Positions 46,550 through 58,908 of a stretch of 64,000 nucleotides of DNA are shown one piece after another (positions within the stretch are counted from its first letter, which is position 1; every line of letters begins with the position of its first letter). This stretch comes from Arthrinium phaeospermum. Taxonomy: Eukaryota; Ascomycota; Sordariomycetes; Amphisphaeriales; Apiosporaceae. The stretch covers positions 744,001 through 808,000 of the forward strand of contig QYRS01000004.1 of the NCBI GenBank assembly GCA_006503535.1, written 5' to 3'. The translations under genes and the position numbers were made by a program. The notes beneath the pieces are model-generated. The model had not been told where the DNA came from. It worked only from the letters and a program-made list of their open reading frames with translations, and searched no databases.

Positions 46550-47773
46550 ATGACGACGACAACCGGAAGAATGGGCTGGAGAGCGCCCCTACGACTACTA
46601 CTCTCCTCATGGCTTCTTAGCAGCGGCCGGAACCTGGCCGCCGCCGCCGACGTCTCCGCCTGCAAGCTCCCGGCCGTGCAGTCGGTCTACCTGAGCCCCG
46701 GCTTCGGCTACCAAGGCGACTGCGTCCCGAGCAACGGCACGCTGCGCGCCTTCATGATCTTCGTCGACTTCCCGGACGCGCCCGCGACCGAGGCCAGCCC
46801 GCAAGAATTACACGATATCTACCTGCCGGGCGCGGCGGACTGGTACGCGACGAGCTCGCAGGGCGCGCTGACGCTCGACGTCGCGACCGACGCGGCGCGC
46901 TTCGTACGCATGCCGGCGGACAGCACCTCGTACCGGTGGAGCCGCGGCCTGACGGCCGAGGCGCACTACCAGTACATCCAGGACGCGGTCGACGCGTACC
47001 TGAAAACATCGGCGGCGTTCCCCGACGGGACCGAGGTTCTGTATATCGCGCCGACCAAGAACGCGCGCGAGATCTCCTTTTCGCCTACTTACATGGGTAC
47101 CGTGACGGCGCGCGCGGGAGGGGAGCGCATCGCGAGGAAGGCGGTCACGTTTGGTCTGGATGCGTACGAGACGTGGGGGTTCAAGGTCCTCAACCACGAG
47201 ACGGGACACACCATGTGCCTGCCCGATTACTACCCCTTCGAGGCCGGCCGGCCGACGGGGTATTACGTCGGCGGCTGGAGCCTGATGGGCGACATCGCCG
47301 GGCTCGCGCCGGACTGGTTCGCGTACGACAAGTGGCGGCTGGGCTGGCTGCCGGACGCGGCCGTCGAGTGCGTCGACATGGGCAACGGCACCGAGCTATC
47401 ATCGACGACGACGCACACCCTCCAGCCGCTGAGCGCCTCGGGCGCCGGGACCCGGGCCGTGGTGGTCGCGCGCTACGGGCAGGAGGCGCTGGTGGCCGAG
47501 ATGCGGACGCCGACGGGCCTGGACGACAAGCTGTGCGCCGCGCCGGGGGTCCTACTGTACACGGTGTCGACGGCGACGGCGACGGGCGAGGGGCCCGTCA
47601 AAGTGCTGAACGTGAACCCGGGGTCGGCGCGGTGCGCGGGCGGCCAACTCAACGACGCGACGCTGTCGCTGCGCCGGGGGGCTAGCTCGTACAGCGTGCC
47701 CGGCTGGGGCGTCAGGGTGACGGTTACGGAGCAGACGGACGAGAGCGCGACGATTCGGATCGATAGGTCTTAG
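46550..47773 (+). CDS. Secreted M6-type metalloprotease-like protein
   Basis: A single exon of 407 aa, GC-rich with strong codon bias. The N-terminus (MGWRAPLRLLLSSWLLSSG from residue 8, followed by AAAAD) is a likely signal peptide; ATG 46550 or 46571 could be the start. A mature domain with FMIFVDFPDAPA and a zinc-binding HETGH at about residue 216, followed by LPDYYPFEAG and GGWSLMGD, fits the M6/immune-inhibitor-A-like metallopeptidase family. The third ligand would be the Asp in LPDYY by family analogy. Two Cys pairs and N-glycosylation sequons (SNGT, GNGT) suit an extracellular enzyme. The substrate is unknown. Confidence 0.85.
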   Translation: MTTTTGRMGWRAPLRLLLSSWLLSSGRNLAAAADVSACKLPAVQSVYLSPGFGYQGDCVPSNGTLRAFMIFVDFPDAPATEASPQELHDIYLPGAADWYATSSQGALTLDVATDAARFVRMPADSTSYRWSRGLTAEAHYQYIQDAVDAYLKTSAAFPDGTEVLYIAPTKNAREISFSPTYMGTVTARAGGERIARKAVTFGLDAYETWGFKVLNHETGHTMCLPDYYPFEAGRPTGYYVGGWSLMGDIAGLAPDWFAYDKWRLGWLPDAAVECVDMGNGTELSSTTTHTLQPLSASGAGTRAVVVARYGQEALVAEMRTPTGLDDKLCAAPGVLLYTVSTATATGEGPVKVLNVNPGSARCAGGQLNDATLSLRRGASSYSVPGWGVRVTVTEQTDESATIRIDRS

Positions 47774-50700
47774 TAACAGATCAACTTACTTGGCACGTAG
47801 ATAGAGTCATTGGAATCATGTAGATACGAAGCAACGTGTTTCAAGTCACCAAGCCACTGCAGATGCAACGCGATGCAATGCGATGCGGTGCGGTGCCATG
47901 ACTAGTTTCTCGACCGCTTTTGCTTGGTTCATTCTATAGCCTCCCTTCGCGAGTTGTTTCCTCAAAGTTTTTAGTAACTACCGCTGGTCGTAGGTCGGCG
48001 AAGAAGAAGAAGTTAGAACCGAAAGCGAGGCCTCCAACGGCCCCGAGTTGGCCGCCTCTTCTCGTGGAAAATATAACGTAGCAATTCCCACTCGGCGTGC
48101 GGGATGCCCAAAACACCATGCGACCGTAGCAGTCGAACAAGCCTTTTTTCATGAAGATCGGCATTCCTTAACCGCGTGTTATTTCCCGCCGAAACCCCGC
48201 AAAGCCTCCATCCGAAGTGCGCGACCTCTTTCCCAAGAGGGCAAAAAACGAGGGGGGGAGAGCCCGACCACCAACGACATATCATATGCACTGCGAGGAG
48301 TCAGGTCGTTACATGCAGCATACATAAGCGTATCAATTTTTTTCCCCTTCCCCTCTCATGTATCGGAGCCGTATCCCGGTTCATCCTTCCCCACCGGTTC
48401 GCAGCAGCTCGGCGGCAGATGATGAGGTTTCCCTACTTTTCAACAAAATGAGGCAATGAAGGACAGTGCCATGCAAATCTGGTGGTCAGATGATCCGACT
48501 CCCCCATGACGGCTCCGTCCTAACGCGCCGGTGGGCGGAAAGGAGTTACGGGGTGTATGGATGTGTAGCATCCTCTGAGGAGCTGCTTCTTATTATATAT
48601 TTAGGGGAAAAAGCCGCAGGCCCCCCTCGGGGCGGGTCCGTCGTCATGGCGTGCATGCGTAGGCGAGTTGGATCTCGCATTGCCGGTGGAGCTCGAGTAG
48701 GGAAAATTGCTTGTTCGCCGATGATATTGATAATAATTTGTAATAGCCGCCGTAGCCAAGCCGCTCGCTCGAGTTTTCGAAAGCTTGGAAAGCAGGTCGT
48801 AGCGAGGGATAAATCACATCATCTTTCGAAACGGAACTGTATCGGGCTTGTTACACTAAGAAAGCCTGTACGATGGGACGAAGGGGGCGAAACGTAACCG
48901 GGTCAGCCTTATTTCGACGTTCGCCAAAACTCGGCCACGGGCCACTTGGGGCTGTTTCCGGCCAGCCTTGGCGAAACTGGATCGGCGTGGAATGCTTTCC
49001 TGGTTTGGGAACATCCAGCTTTTTGCCAGCAACGGGCAATATGCAGTCATCAATCCTGTGCAAGTCAAGCTGTTCCAGTAATGCTGTCAAACCCTAAAGA
49101 TAAGATGGTGAATTGGCGCTGATTGGGGGAAAGGACAGCCAGCAAACAGACAGGCGGAGCGGACACGACAGTCCGGGATCAGTACCTAAGGTAACCACAA
49201 TAATGAGTGAGCATCGTCACCGGTACGACATGGCAAAGAGTCCTAAGACTTGGCATCAAAGGGTGTAGATTTCCGGACAAGCCCTGACTGGCTGACCGTC
49301 AAGTCTTGGCCTACATACCGCGCGCACAAAGATCCAAGGAAGCATCGTGGCTCAGCGATTTGCTGGCGCGGGAGGAGACATGTTGGAGAGAAGGCTCCTC
49401 GGGGGCAGAAAAACACGACGTCGATGATGAAAGCCAATGCTCGTTTTCCGCCTTGGCGAATATCACCCAATCTATTAGGCCGCAGCACTTGCTTGTTTTC
49501 GCGCATATTTTAATGGCCCCGGTTGCTTGGGAATGGATGTTCGAAAGTGCCAAGTCTTGTTATCTCTCGACCAAAGAGATCTGATAAAATGCGGATCGTT
49601 TGCTTTGGAAAACACAAAATTAGTAATAACCTTGGCCAGATGACCAAATGAGAGAAGTTGCAGTGAGGTTCATCCCTATTTCGAACGGGAGAGCGCAAAT
49701 CAACATCAGACAGACAGGTCGAAGCGTAAAGGCATGCGTAGCCGAGGCGGTACAGTATTTCAGCGACAGGATTGATGAAAGGAATGGCCGCTGCCGATCG
49801 GTGGGCGATGGCACTGTTGCACTGTTTTGGGTGCGGCAGCAATTGTTTCCGTCACCCTTGCCAAGGTCGCAGAGGGGGTGGGATGGACCGTGACACTAAT
49901 ACCAGCGGCCACTGAGGACCACTAAAGCCCACCCACTCGCAGCTGCCAAGCCCGCTACAGGTTGCTCAAGCTGCTGTCTCTGCGGTGCAGCAAAGCGCTA
50001 CAGTTGCGCGAGTGCGCCTCCAACCTAAATCCCTCCCCAGCACCAGCGGCAGAGCAGCAGAATTCGGGGGATGAGTGGGCGACGCCCTGACACATTTCAG
50101 CAACCATTTGCAGCCAAGCCAGCACCGCAGGCGCACCGCCAGGCCCATCGACCCATGCCTGTTCTGGGCATTCGCGATTCTTTCGGGCTTCGAGATCTCC
50201 AGGAACACCCGGGCGCTGCATCCATGTCTTGCAGTCTTTTGGCCGCGTTTTGGTTGCCTCCTACCTCCGCCTCCATCGAACGTCTCTTGTCTGGTCTCGT
50301 CTGGTCTTTATTTTCCCTGGTCCTTCCTCATCCCGGCGCACTGATTCTCGTTTTCCAAACTATTTGTATCTGCCGTGTTGCTTGTTTTTCTTGGCCGGCT
50401 CCGATTGATAATAAAAAAGTTCTTGTTTCTTACTTTTAGTTTTACTTCTCCCCTTATCAGCAAAACACTCGCAGAATCAAACACCTCCCGGTTCTCCTGA
50501 GCTGTTGCACCGTGTGTCAAGTCAGCACCCTGGCAGCGGCGCCTGCAACCAACCAACCATATCCGTCAACTTCGTCCCGTGTTTCCCGCCGCAAGCTCTT
50601 ACTTTGTCAGCCCTCACGACCCGTGGGCACGAAGTTGGGACATAGTTGGGACCGGAGCCAACTCAATTACTCAACTCTTGGGTGCAAGACAAGCTTCCAG

Positions 50701-50995
50701 AGTTCCAGAGAACCCCCAGAAAACCAAAAGCGGCCTATTTAAGTCCCTGCTGCTAGGCTCGAATTGCGCGCGCGCCCCTCCCATTTTCCTTTGATCGCCC
50801 TCTCGATCTCGCCCAGCCTATCATCCTCCGCAATTTCTCTGGGCCTTGATTTGCATACTATTGCATCATATCTCCTCGAAAGCCCACGACCCGACCTACC
50901 TCCCTTTCTCACTCTTCAACGACGACAAACGCCCAACACTCCAAAACCCGGGCCCCTGTCGAACAAACTCCTGCAAACACCATCAATTCGACGTG
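47774..50995. other. Large intergenic gap, 3.2 kb
   Basis: No gene could be supported. The last 0.6 kb is CT-rich and probably is promoter and leader of the transporter gene. Confidence 0.55.
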
Positions 50996-52778
50996 ATGGA
51001 TTGGACCCTGTCTAGGCCAACCGCTTTTCGAGTGAACAACAGAATCGCCGACTTCTCTCCCAATATCCCACAGTTCGCTGTTTTCAGCCAAGATGGCAAC
51101 ACACACGATTCGCATCCGGCGTTCGGCCATCTCGTCCTCCTCGTCTTCGAGGCCGTCATGGAAGTAGTATGCGTCAGTTTGCCGGGCTACATTATCGCAC
51201 GCTTAGGACACTTCGACGCCGAAAAGCAGAAGTTCCTCGCCAACCTTAATGTCATGCTCTTCACGCCGTGCCTGATCTTCACCAAGCTGGCCTCCCAGCT
51301 CAACGCCGACAAGCTCGTCGAATTGGGCGTCATCCCCATCATCTTCATCATCCAGACCTTCATCTCCTACTTGGTGTCTATTGGTGTCTCCAAGGCGTTC
51401 CGTTTGCGGAAGCGGCCCGCCAACTTCGTCACGGCCATGGGTGTCTTCGGCAACTCCAACTCCCTGCCCATCTCGCTCGTTATTTCGCTGTCGCAAACGC
51501 TGAAGGGCTTGCACTGGGACCGGATACCTGGCGATAACGATGACGAGGTCGGTGCGCGCGGTATTTTGTACCTCATGATCTTCCAGCAGCTGGGCCAACT
51601 CGTTCGGTGGAGCTGGGGATACCATGTGTTGCTGGCACCCAAGGACAAGTACGAAGAGTACCACACTGAAATATTGGAAGAGGGCAACTACACAGATGAG
51701 GCACCGGCCAACGTCCAGGGTGTTTTGATCCCTGGTCTCGATGGAACCCAGACCGACGGAACCCAGACAGACGGAAGTCGCCGGGGTTCGCAGAGTTCAG
51801 ATGGGTCGGATGTTTACGAGCCAGCCGGCCGCACTCCCATCGCCGGTACCTCGAACGCTTCGCCTGCCGATTCCGATGATGAAGATGGCTCTCCCCGGAA
51901 GCGCAACTTCAAGCCCAATAGCTCACTGATCATGCCCCCTCCCCAGTCCGAAGATGACATGATGTCCTTCCCTCGGATGCGTGACGCGGACGAACCAGAG
52001 ACGCCTGCCGGTATTCGCGGGTTCTTCGTAAGGTCCAAGGTTGCTATGTCGAACCGTGTCGCGTCTGTCAAACATGGTATTGCACGAGGCTCTCGCAGTG
52101 CCTTCATGCGCCTGCCAAGGCCGTTGCAGTCCTTGTTGATTGGCGTGGGGAACGTGTCGGCCAAGTTCTACCACTTCCTGTGGGAGTTCATGAACCCGCC
52201 TCTGTGGGCCATGTTGATCGCCGTCGGTGTCGCCTCCGTCCCTGATCTGCAGCGCCTCTTCTTCGAGGAGGGCTCGTTCGTCAACAACAGTGTCACGAGT
52301 GCTGTCAAGTCGAGTGCAGGTGTTGCCGTGCCCCTCATCCTTGTCGTTCTTGGCGCCAACCTCGCCAGGAACACCCAGAGACAAGATACCAAGGACTCTG
52401 AGGAGGAGGAGATTGGCACCCGCCTGTTGGTGGCGTCGCTCATCAGCCGCATGTTGTTGCCGACTCTGATTATGGCTCCGATCTTGGCCCTCATTGCGAA
52501 ATATGTGCCCGTCAGCATCCTCGACGACCCCATCTTCATCATCGTGTGCTTCTTGCTCACGGGTGCCCCGAGTGCCCTGCAGCTGGCCCAGATTTGCCAG
52601 ATCAACGAGGTCTACGAGGGAGTCATGGGCAAGATCTTGTTCCAAAGCTACGTCGTCTGGTTAGTATTCCCTCTCATATATACCCTTTTCTTAAAGGCTA
52701 ACGCGATCAAATAGGATCCTCCCGTCGACGCTGATGTTGGTCATGCTCGCCCTTGAGACCGTCGAATGGGCCAAGTGA
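50996..52778 (+). CDS. Auxin-efflux-carrier (AEC) family membrane transporter
   Basis: Exons 50996-52659 and 52715-52778 give 575 aa. The start MDWTLSRPTAFRVNNR is chosen; an in-frame ATG at 50846 would add 50 residues of leader-like sequence. Two hydrophobic blocks of about five helices each flank a long hydrophilic loop (about 230-410) with a QTDGTQTDGS repeat and Ser/Pro-rich stretches. GYIIARLGHFDAEKQKFLAN, NVMLFTPCLIFTKLASQL and GVFGNSNSLPISLV match the PIN-like AEC fold; the Asn-rich crossover motif is typical. The tiny last exon (WILPSTLMLVMLALETVEWAK) is supported by a GTTAGT donor, GCTAAC branch and TAG acceptor. The likely location is ER or vacuole/plasma membrane; the substrate is unknown. 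Confidence 0.88.
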
Positions 52779-54589
52779 GGAGAGTCACCTTGACAGTTGG
52801 GTTTCTGTTTATTGTGCGATGGCCCCCGAAAAGAACAAGCGGGGTCAACGGAGTACGGCCGGTATTGCGTAAGAGGCTGTTGCCCCATGTCCCACCCAGC
52901 CTTCGCTGTGGTGACGGCGATGAGAATCTAGGGCCACGGCCTCGCTCTGGCGAGACGTGGTGTGGGTGGGCTTGGCTGTACTATTTATTATCTGGTTATA
53001 CGTATTTACCGAAGGAAGCATTCAGGGAGCGAGCGACTGTGCCGGAGTTGGAAGCATTGCGCCCGTCATCGGGTCATGGTCTCTCTCAGATGACTGCCAC
53101 CAGCTTTTTCCCCGCATGGAGGGCAGAAAAGCAAGAGCTTGGATTGGTCGCGGGGTCGGAGGAGGGATATAAACTGTACGCTAGGATGGGTCGCGTGAGC
53201 GGCAATTCAAGGACTGTGGGACGTGAGCCGGGCGGGTTCCTTGGGATGCGAAAAAAAAAATTTACAATTATTAGCGCGAGAAAGATCAATCTCCTAGTCG
53301 GAAGACGAAACAAAAGAATAAAATGAGCGAGAATACATATGGACGCGTGTTCGTCCGCAACTTTTATTTGCCGCATACAAGATGTTCAAGCCTGGATAGT
53401 GTGAATTGATTACTTGGCCACGACATGCTTGGTTTGATGCCTCGTGTTTCGGGGTCGAACTTTGTCATGCTCTATTTTCTTTTCTTTTTCCCCGTCTTGC
53501 AGTAGCGGGCTTGACGACTTCTCCTACCTCGGAGCCATTATGTCCAATGCCGACCACCTGGCTTCCGCTTCTGGAGGAGCTGTTTCTTTTACTGTGGCAC
53601 CTCTACGGAGACCCTACCCTACTCGGATACGGGATGTTGTCCTGGGATCCGGGCACCCGGATTCCGAAGTAACGGTCGCTTGCTAGTCTGTTTGGGTATC
53701 GGACGGGGACCCGGCCCCCCTTTTCCTGGCCAAGTTTCCATTTGGGAACTTCGGGCTCAATGTCATCGACTTAGTTTTGAGAATTCCAAATAGCACGCAT
53801 TCTCGAGAGCGGTATTCGTTTCTTGCTTATCACCAGAGGGAAGGACTTATTTCTTCGGAACTATAGTTATTTTCGTGGTATTGCATGGTGGTTGGCGGTT
53901 AGCCTGACTGGTTTGCTAAGGCGGCTGCTGTTTGTATCTTTGCGCCTCTCTCAATATCCCCTACTTCCAAGAATCAGCTCCCCCAGAAGATGAAACCAGT
54001 TCCCCTAAGCTTGAGCGTCCAGAGTAACATCAAGGCTGGGTTGCCGGTTGCCACCCCATTTTCCATAGCAATCATTGGAGAACTGCACAAGTTACTACAT
54101 AAATGCCTCGGCAAAAGTTCAGCTCCTACGAGTCGCGCGGTCGCATACCAACCAATCTCTGGTTCGCAACAGCCGGCGATCATATCGACTTTAATTCCAA
54201 CAGGGTTAGACGACGGTCGCTAGCCTGCGGGGGGTGGGCAGCCATCCCGAGCTGCCGGCCAATCGACCCCGGATTTGACTTTTTGGAGACGTTTGGGGGC
54301 CATGCCCGAATAGGAGGCCGTCCAGCGACAATCGACGTCACGCTCTGACGGTTCTAGAAGGCAGAGACGCATGAAAGTTCCAAAGGGCTCGGTCTCATCC
54401 GAATGGCCTGGCGTTTCCTTTGGAGAATTGGCATGTGGAAGCTGATTTGATTTGGTTTGAGGAGGCCGCTGGCCAGTACATAGACCATGGCCGTTCGCCA
54501 TGAAAGGCGAGGAAGACAGTTTCCTTCTCACCCACCCCCTTCATGCACTCTCGGCCTACCAAAGCGAGTTTTTGCTTTCTCCTGTAATC
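52779..54589. other. Intergenic, 1.8 kb
   Basis: No gene is seen. It includes the 3' flank of the AEC gene and the promoter of the P450. A9 and T-rich tracts occur. Confidence 0.6.
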
Positions 54590-56505
54590 ATGTTGGCGCA
54601 ACTACCCTTCGACTCTTTCCACGTGCTTGTTTTCGTCGGCATTCTCACCGTTCTCTACCTCGGTCTCTTCCTCATCCAGTATACCCGATATGAGCTGCGG
54701 ATCCGGAGCCTGGGCGTGCGGGCGCCCGTACTCGCCCAGAACCCGCTGACTGGTGAGTCTGCTCGAGACCCCGATCCGGTCTCGAAGATAGTCGCCTTCA
54801 TCCAAATTCTGCACCTGCATACTTACACCCTCGATGTCTGCCACGCGCAGGTCTCCAATGGTTCGTCGGCGCCGCGCGCGCCCAGCTCAACCACCGGCTC
54901 TTCGACTACTTCGACGGCCTATTCAGGCAGGCCCGGGGCGCGGCCACGGGCGACGACTGCGTCGAGGTGCAGGTGTCGCCGGCGGGGGGCCAGCGCTACA
55001 TCATCACGCGGGACCCGGAGCACGTCAAGGCCGTGCTGGCGGGCCAGTTTGCCGACTTCGGCAAGGGCCGCGAGTTCCACGAGCTGTGGAGCCCCTTCCT
55101 GGGCGACAGCATCTTCACGACCGACGGGCCGCTCTGGCACGACAGCCGCAGCATGATTCGGCCCATGTTCGTCAAGGACCGGGTCAGTGACCTCGTTGTG
55201 TTCGAGAGGTGGTCGGCTGCCCTCGTGCGGCAGATTGAGTTGCAGAAGAGGGGGCTCGTTGGGGTTGGGGAGGAGAAATATGGTAGTGGGGGCGGTGATG
55301 GGAATGGGGTGGTGGATATTCAGTCTCTGTTTTACCGCATGACGCTCGACATCACGACCGACTTTCTGCTGGGTGCCGCGGTCGATTCCCTGTCGAACCC
55401 ACGCGACGAGTTTGCTGAGGCTTTCAACGAGGTCCAACGCCTACAGATGTATTTGACCATGCTGGGTCCGTTCAAGGATGTGGTGCCGCGTCGCCGCTAC
55501 AAGGCCGGGATCCGCGCCATCGACCGCTTCGTCATGCCGTACATCGAGGCCGCCCTAGCCCTACCAGCCGCCGAGCTCGAGAAGCGCACCTCAGCCTCGT
55601 CGTCCGACTTCACCTTCCTCCACAGCGTCGCCCGCCACACCCGCGACCCCAAAGTCCTGCGCGACCAGATCGTCGCCGTCCTGCTCGCCGGGCGCGACAC
55701 CACGGCCGCCACCCTGAGCTGGGCCTTCTACGAGCTGAGCCGGTACCCGGCCAAAGTGGCGCGGCTGCGCGCCGAGATCCTCCGCTCCGTGGGCCCCGCG
55801 CCCGCCACCCCGACGTACGACAACCTCAAGAACATGCCGTACCTCCGCCACGTCCTCAGCGAGACGCTGCGGCTGTACCCGGCGGTGCCGTACAACCTGC
55901 GCGTCGCGCTCGCGGACACGGCGATCCCCTCCCGCGACGGGCGGGGGCCGCCCATCGCCGTGCTCCGGGACGACGTCGTCGTGTACAGCACCCTCAGCAT
56001 GCAGCGGCGGCGCAACCTGTACCCCAAGAGCCAGAATGGCGGTCATTTTGCGGACCCGGCCGTCTTCGAGCCCGAGCGCTGGGAGAAGTGGACGCCGAAA
56101 CCGTGGACGTACGTGCCCTTTAACGGCGGGCCGCGCATCTGCGTGGGGCAGAACTTTGCGTTGACGGAGATGGCTTATGTTGGTACGTTGTATTTGCTTT
56201 TTGTTTGCTTTCTTTGCCCCTGTTTCTTATTGCACTCGCCCTTGTTCAAAACTTGGATTTGCCACATGCAGCATCTTCCCGGAATAGGTCGAGTGTAACT
56301 TGTTTCATTCATACCTTTTCTACTTGATGTCTCGGACCGATTGCTGACCATCTGATTATGAATCGCAGTTGTGAGACTACTACAGAAGTATGACAAAATT
56401 GAGTACGTCGGGGATTGGAACGCGCAGTTCCATGAGCCCGAGATTGTAGGGAAGCCTGGTCAGGGGGTCAAAGTCCGCTTGTACGAGGCAAAGAGCACGA
56501 CATGA
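54590..56505 (+). CDS. Cytochrome P450, CYP52/CYP539-like
   Basis: Exons 54590-54752, 54851-56182 and 56369-56505 give 543 aa. The start MLAQLPFDSFHVLVFVGILT leads directly into the membrane anchor; an ATG 90 bp upstream is in frame but less likely. Family motifs are complete: I-helix AGRDTTAATLSW (about 333), K-helix ETLR (about 391), and heme-binding PFNGGPRICVGQNFAL (Cys about 482). DSIFTTDGPLWHDSRSMIRP in the B/C region and FNGGPRICVGQ resemble the alkane/fatty-acid hydroxylase group. It is ER-bound by the anchor. Both introns are phase 1 with GTGAGT and GTACGT donors. The substrate is likely an alkane or fatty acid, by analogy only. Confidence 0.9.
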
Positions 56506-56893
56506 TGATTGTAGATATGGGCATTGTGTAGAAGAGCTTTCGTTATTGCATGGCTGGATAATCATCGCTGGAGTTGAAATACTATCTTGGCCGTCATGGC
56601 AGCCTTGGTCACAAAATGCGTAGGAAAATGAGATGTGGTGACTCAAGTCCATATTGCAACAATGCCACTTTTTAGCGCCTTGTCGCCTGATACGCCTTGC
56701 TGCCTGATATGCCTCGCTGCCAATGCGAGTGTTGATAGGTAGTCCCATACCATCAGCCACCCCCGCTTTTCAGATGTAGTGACTGAACCATTGTCCATTT
56801 TGGTTCCGTCAACGAGGTACTTTAAGAAGGAACAGTAGAAGATTCGTTGTTTAAAAACATCGTTGCTTTTACACAGGTGTACTTTTATTATTC
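56506..56893. other. Intergenic, 0.4 kb
   Basis: Between the P450 stop and the HET-domain start. No gene is seen. Confidence 0.6.
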
Positions 56894-58671
56894 GTGATTC
56901 GTTTGAGTCTGTACGAAGAAATGCCATCCACTGGGAAAGAAGGGAGCTACGGGGAAGCCCACCCGACAACGGCTTACCAACAGCGGCCGCTTACCAATGT
57001 GGGGGATATTCGCATTCTTATCCTCGAACCTGCGATCAGTCTTGATCAAGATATCTCATGTCGACTAGAGGTGGCTTCAATCCAAAGTGCACTATACGAA
57101 TCTGTCTCGTATACCTGGCAAGAACCTGTCTCGTATGCCTGGGACAAACCTGTGGAGGCACAGTCTGATCAGTCACCTGAACAGATCTCATCTGATTTCA
57201 ATCTCAACACACATACTCCAGTAAATGGGAAATGGCGTTATGATGTGCCAGGACTGATAAGCCTCGAGTCGTCACCATGCTACATCACCAGGAACTTGCA
57301 CGACGCGTTGTTGCACTTCCGTCTTCAGAACCAGCCTCGAAGACTATGGGTCGATGCCATTTGCATCAACCAGGACGATTTGGCCGAACGCAGTAGTCAG
57401 GTGGCAATGATGGGGCAGGTATACGCCAAAGCTCAACGAGTTGTGTGCTGGCTCGGACTGGATTCGCCTCAGGGACACGTTTCCAGAGTGTTCAACTTCA
57501 TGGAACGCCTAGCACCTATTGGAATGGAACATCGTTCTCAAAAAGCCGGAGATAATGCCCGGGAAGCTCCATTTGAAGAAACTGTCCAAGCCATTGGAGA
57601 GGCTCTGTTCAGTTTTCCACAAAGGCCTTCTCTTACCTCAAGTTCGAGTCGAGAATCCGAAGAGTGGCCGCAAGTTCTGCGTGAGGTCAACCTTAAGCTT
57701 AGCACGATGACGCATTCGGCTGCGCACTTCCGTCGCAGAAAATATTTCACCCGGCTATGGGTCACCCAAGAAATATTTCATGGCCGAGGAGTGCAACTGC
57801 ATTGTGCGGGAAGCCAATTGACCCTCAGCGTCTACTCGTTCAGCATATATATCCTGGATGCACTTACCAGTGGTGTTATGCAGCATAGACGGCTGCTCGA
57901 AGAAGCAGATTACACTTGGTACTTTTTTCGAGATGCTCTGTTGAAGTACTGAGGGTGAAGGACATCAAAGATCCATCCGACCTGCTTGAGCTTCTCTCGA
58001 GGTTCCATTTCAGCGAATGCAAGGTTCCACACGACAGAATTTATGCGCTTCAAGCCCTGTCGTCGCGTACCTGGAGCCCATACGATTATGCCTTACCCAT
58101 GGAAAAGGTAAACCTGCAGTTCTCCCGCAGCTGTGTGGAGAACGGTCAGGTAGCACCGCTCTTGGGCGGTGCGGCATTTATGATGCGTATGGGCTACAGT
58201 CGCCGCTTCCCGAGCTGGACGATTGATATTGAACGATTTGTTTACAGACAAATACCCGGTTGGACACCGTGTCAGGGCACCGACAAAATTGAGGTTGATG
58301 ACGAGAATGGCCTCAACATTTCACTTGTGCTCTATGCCATAGTCGTCTCCCATGATGGTGAGATGGTTTTATATGAGAATTCTGGCAATAGGCTCGTCAA
58401 TTACCTCAACTTCATGGTGAAAGAGGAAGAAGAACTGAGAGGTGGGGACTACCTCTTCGCCATCGAGTATATTGTAATGGACAAGGAAATACCGGGGAGA
58501 TACGAGGAAGGCAAGATTGATCTTGGGAAATGCTGGTTCCTCCAGCTCCGCCCAAACTCGATGTATCAGGAAAGTTGGACTCTTGTGGGCATACGTTTTT
58601 TAGACTTCCATGAAAGTGAAATCACGGGGTTCCTCGATACGCGCAACAGTCTTAGGGTTCGTATCGTCTAA
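56894..58671 (+). CDS. HET-domain protein with broken reading frame
   Basis: The first frame (56894-57952, 352 aa) has HET motifs: YESVSYTWQEP (motif 1), RRLWVDAICINQDDLAERS, VYAKAQRVVCWLG, and FTRLWVTQEIFHGR. A second frame (about 57916-58671) continues with RVKDIKDPSDLLELLSRF, HDRIYALQALSS and SWTIDIERF, the usual continuation of HET proteins, and ends at a proper stop. No intron with valid phase connects them. One missing base, for example in the T6 run at 57922-57927 or just after, explains the break. Motif 1 is internally duplicated. The start may be ATG 56921 (MPSTGKEGSYGE). HET domains trigger incompatibility cell death. This copy may be inactive or mis-assembled. Confidence 0.72.
57102..57149. 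repeat. 24-bp tandem duplication inside HET motif 1
   Basis: The unit CTGTCTCGTATACCTGGCAA plus 4 nt (57102-57125) is repeated with a few changes at 57126-57149. It gives VSYTWQEP followed by VSYAWDKP, so the conserved SY-W core of the HET domain occurs twice in a row. Confidence 0.75.
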
Positions 58672-58908
58672 CCCAATGCATTGAGGATGTACCATAACAG
58701 GCTTATTACCGCTGTGGTTGGTATTTAGGGATTTGATGCTGATGTCAGTAGATATCAACCCCATTCCTCAATCCTGTACCACAATATTGAGATAAACTGA
58801 CCAATCGTCGAATTTTTGGTTCATGTCCCTTAGTCGTAACTTCTTTGCGGTTCTTGGCAAGTAAGATGTCCTTCCTACGCCAGACCTCAAGGGAATATTA
58901 GTGCGTAC
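58672..58908. other. Intergenic, 0.24 kb
   Basis: Nothing is recognised here. Confidence 0.6.

Noticed and set aside
46936..47685. 249-codon Arg/Gly-rich plus-strand ORF inside the metalloprotease gene
   Set aside because: A shifted-frame shadow caused by high GC. The zinc motif and signal peptide are in the annotated frame.
57870..57960. Short intron to join the two HET frames
   Set aside because: Available GT-AG pairs give the wrong phase or an intron under 40 bp without a branch site.
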